DNA of 64,000 nucleotides from Lachnospiraceae bacterium (GTDB lineage Bacteria; Bacillota; Clostridia; Lachnospirales; Lachnospiraceae): positions 1 through 64,000 of the forward strand of contig JAAWRC010000015.1 in the NCBI GenBank assembly GCA_022800815.1, in the 5' to 3' direction. Numbering within the stretch: the first letter of the stretch is position 1; each line of letters starts with the position of its first letter. Positions 62,649-64,000 of this stretch are shown here, piece after piece. The translations under genes were made by a program, and so were the position numbers. Under the pieces are notes generated by a model. It searched no databases and was not told the DNA's origin. It saw nothing but the letters and a program-made list of their open reading frames with translations.

Positions 62649-63641
62649 GTGACGGCGATGATCGAAGGATTCAGATCCATAAAAAAGCCTTTTATAATTA
62701 TGATGCTTGCTGTGCTCGTTCTCGGCAGCGGGCTGCCTTTTGTGACGTCCAGCTATATGCTCAGGGTGCTTAACATTGCCATGATCACATACCTGTGCGT
62801 GCTGAGCGTATATGTACTTCTGGGGATGTGCGGACAGAATTCCTTTGCCCAGGCGGGACTTTGGGGTGTGGGGGCTTACATAACGGCCAACGCCACCCTG
62901 AGACTGGGATTCGGGTCCATTCCCGCCATGCTGGCGGCGATTGCCGGAACTGCGCTGTTTGCCTTTGTCCTGGGTTTTGCCTTTTTCCGTCTGAGGCAGT
63001 ATTACTTTACCTTTGCCTCCATCGGCCTTATGACGATCTTGAACGGCCTGTTCATGAACTGGACGCCGGTGACGGGAGGGGCCTTGGGAATTTCCGACAT
63101 TCCCCCCTTTCGGATTTTTGGGTTCACGGCCGACGGGGAAATCGCAAAGTTTTTTGTGATTTTTATCGTGTGTCTGCTGGTGAACGTGGTGATCCGGGTG
63201 CTGTTTCATTCTCCCCTGGGACGGTCCTTTATGGCGATCCGTGATAACGAGCTGGCGGCCGACTGCCTGGGGGTCAACAGCCTGCTGGCCAAAAGCACCG
63301 CTTTTGCGATCTCGGGGGCGCTGTGCGGGGCGGCGGGGGCGCTGTATGCGTTTTTGTCCGGTTATCTCAGCTACCAGACCTTTACCTATCAGCAGTCCAC
63401 CATGTACCTGATCATGATCATGCTGGGTGGAACCATCTCGCCGGTGGGGGCCATCATCGGAACCCTGTGCATTTCCTTGCTTCAGGAATGGGTGCGTCCT
63501 CTGCAGAATTACATGCAGTTCATCTATGGAATCGGAATCATGATCCTGATGGTCGTTCAGCCGGAAGGTATTTTGGGAGGGGGGAAGACGCTTTATGAAA
63601 AATACATTAAACCCAAAAAGCGCAGTTCTGAAGCTGGATAA
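62649..63641 (+). CDS. livM: Branched-chain amino-acid-type ABC permease LivM
   Basis: 330 residues, about nine helices, with LLGMCGQNSFAQAGLWGVGAY and FMAIRDNELAADCLGVN. GTG 62649 is supported by AGGAG 9 nt upstream; ATG 62658 is an alternative. Overlaps livG by 47 bp. Confidence 0.93.
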   Translation: MTAMIEGFRSIKKPFIIMMLAVLVLGSGLPFVTSSYMLRVLNIAMITYLCVLSVYVLLGMCGQNSFAQAGLWGVGAYITANATLRLGFGSIPAMLAAIAGTALFAFVLGFAFFRLRQYYFTFASIGLMTILNGLFMNWTPVTGGALGISDIPPFRIFGFTADGEIAKFFVIFIVCLLVNVVIRVLFHSPLGRSFMAIRDNELAADCLGVNSLLAKSTAFAISGALCGAAGALYAFLSGYLSYQTFTYQQSTMYLIMIMLGGTISPVGAIIGTLCISLLQEWVRPLQNYMQFIYGIGIMILMVVQPEGILGGGKTLYEKYIKPKKRSSEAG

Positions 63642-64000
63642 CGTCTGCAAGAATTTCGGCGGGGTCACGGCGGCCGACGCCATCTGCCTGGAGTTGTATC
63701 GGGGCGAGGTCTTTGGGCTGATCGGGCCCAACGGGGCCGGAAAGACCACGCTGTTAAACCTGATCACCGGAATCTACATGCCGGACAAGGGAACCGTGAT
63801 TCTGGAAGACAAAAATATTTCCAGGCAGCCCACCTACCGGCGGGCGCGGGCGGGGATCGCCAGAACCTTCCAGCATCCAAGGCTCCTGGGCAGATGTGAC
63901 ATCCGGACCAACATTTACATGGGCGTCGACCTGGCCAGTAAGCGAAAGAAAAAAGCGGCAGACGAGGGGGAGCTTTCCTTCCTCATGGAGAGTGCGGGGC
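63595..64000 (+). CDS. livG: Branched-chain amino-acid-type ABC ATPase LivG (partial)
   Basis: 135 codons before the window ends. It starts at ATG 63595 after GGGAGGGGGG, inside the livM gene. LDNVCKNFGGVTAADAI, Walker A GPNGAGKTT and the Q-loop region ARTFQHPRLLG identify LivG. A livF gene is expected beyond the window. Confidence 0.93.
   Translation, partial: MKNTLNPKSAVLKLDNVCKNFGGVTAADAICLELYRGEVFGLIGPNGAGKTTLLNLITGIYMPDKGTVILEDKNISRQPTYRRARAGIARTFQHPRLLGRCDIRTNIYMGVDLASKRKKKAADEGELSFLMESAG

Noticed and set aside
60405..63767. 1120-codon minus-strand ORF opposite the liv operon
   Set aside because: Spurious: His/Arg/Gly-rich composition, no domain, and covered by four well-identified plus-strand liv genes.

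Overview
The window looks like a chromosomal segment of a GC-rich anaerobic member of the Clostridia (Bacillota), most likely a Lachnospiraceae-type gut organism. The evidence is the ecfA1-ecfA2-ecfT-truA-rplM-rpsI order, anaerobic class III ribonucleotide reductase (nrdD/nrdG), strong AGGAGG ribosome sites, a DUF362-ferredoxin protein, an MtaA-like protein and many small Clostridia-type families. No species can be named from the sequence alone.

Region 1 (1-24642) is a defence island that is visibly more AT-rich than the rest. Its first half (about 94-13864) is a BREX type 4 locus: an unknown ~708-aa protein, BrxP (PAPS-reductase-like, with an Fe-S module), BrxC ATPase, PglZ, a short BrxL, a 66-aa zinc-ribbon protein and a cysteine desulfurase. 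There is no PglX methyltransferase. A desulfurase plus a DndC/SspD-like sulfurtransferase suggests sulfur-based (phosphorothioate) DNA marking instead of methylation. After an Rpn-type nuclease and a frameshifted relic comes a second module (15545-24609): UvrD-like helicase, DrmA-like helicase, DrmB-like DUF1998 protein and NERD-helicase. This is the DISARM core pair without a methyltransferase or DrmC. Base composition changes abruptly at about 24610-24640, at two tandem terminators, so the right edge of the island lies there. The left edge is outside the window.

Region 2 (24796-31408) holds a Cys-rich unknown protein, a coiled-coil unknown protein, a VWA/MoxR-ATPase pair, a DUF3786 protein and a five-tRNA cluster (Gly, Arg, His, Gln, Lys).

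Region 3 (31433-48376) is housekeeping and metabolism: PfkB sugar kinase and aldose epimerase; ECF transporter core, TruA, L13 and S9; phosphopentomutase; a DtxR/MntR-like regulator divergent from a DUF975-CmpB membrane protein; a MATE exporter and a DUF362 ferredoxin protein separated by a 224-bp imperfect inverted repeat; a DUF4304-like protein; and a TetR-ABC exporter operon.

Region 4 (48564-64000) has a serine hydrolase, nrdD-nrdG behind paired NrdR-like boxes, an ammonium transporter fused to its own P-II protein, an MtaA/URO-D-like protein, an Uma2 nuclease, and a LacI-type regulator divergent from a branched-chain amino-acid (Liv) ABC transporter. The livG gene runs off the window end.

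All calls come from reading the sequence. Family names are from recognised motifs and gene order, and no database search was run.
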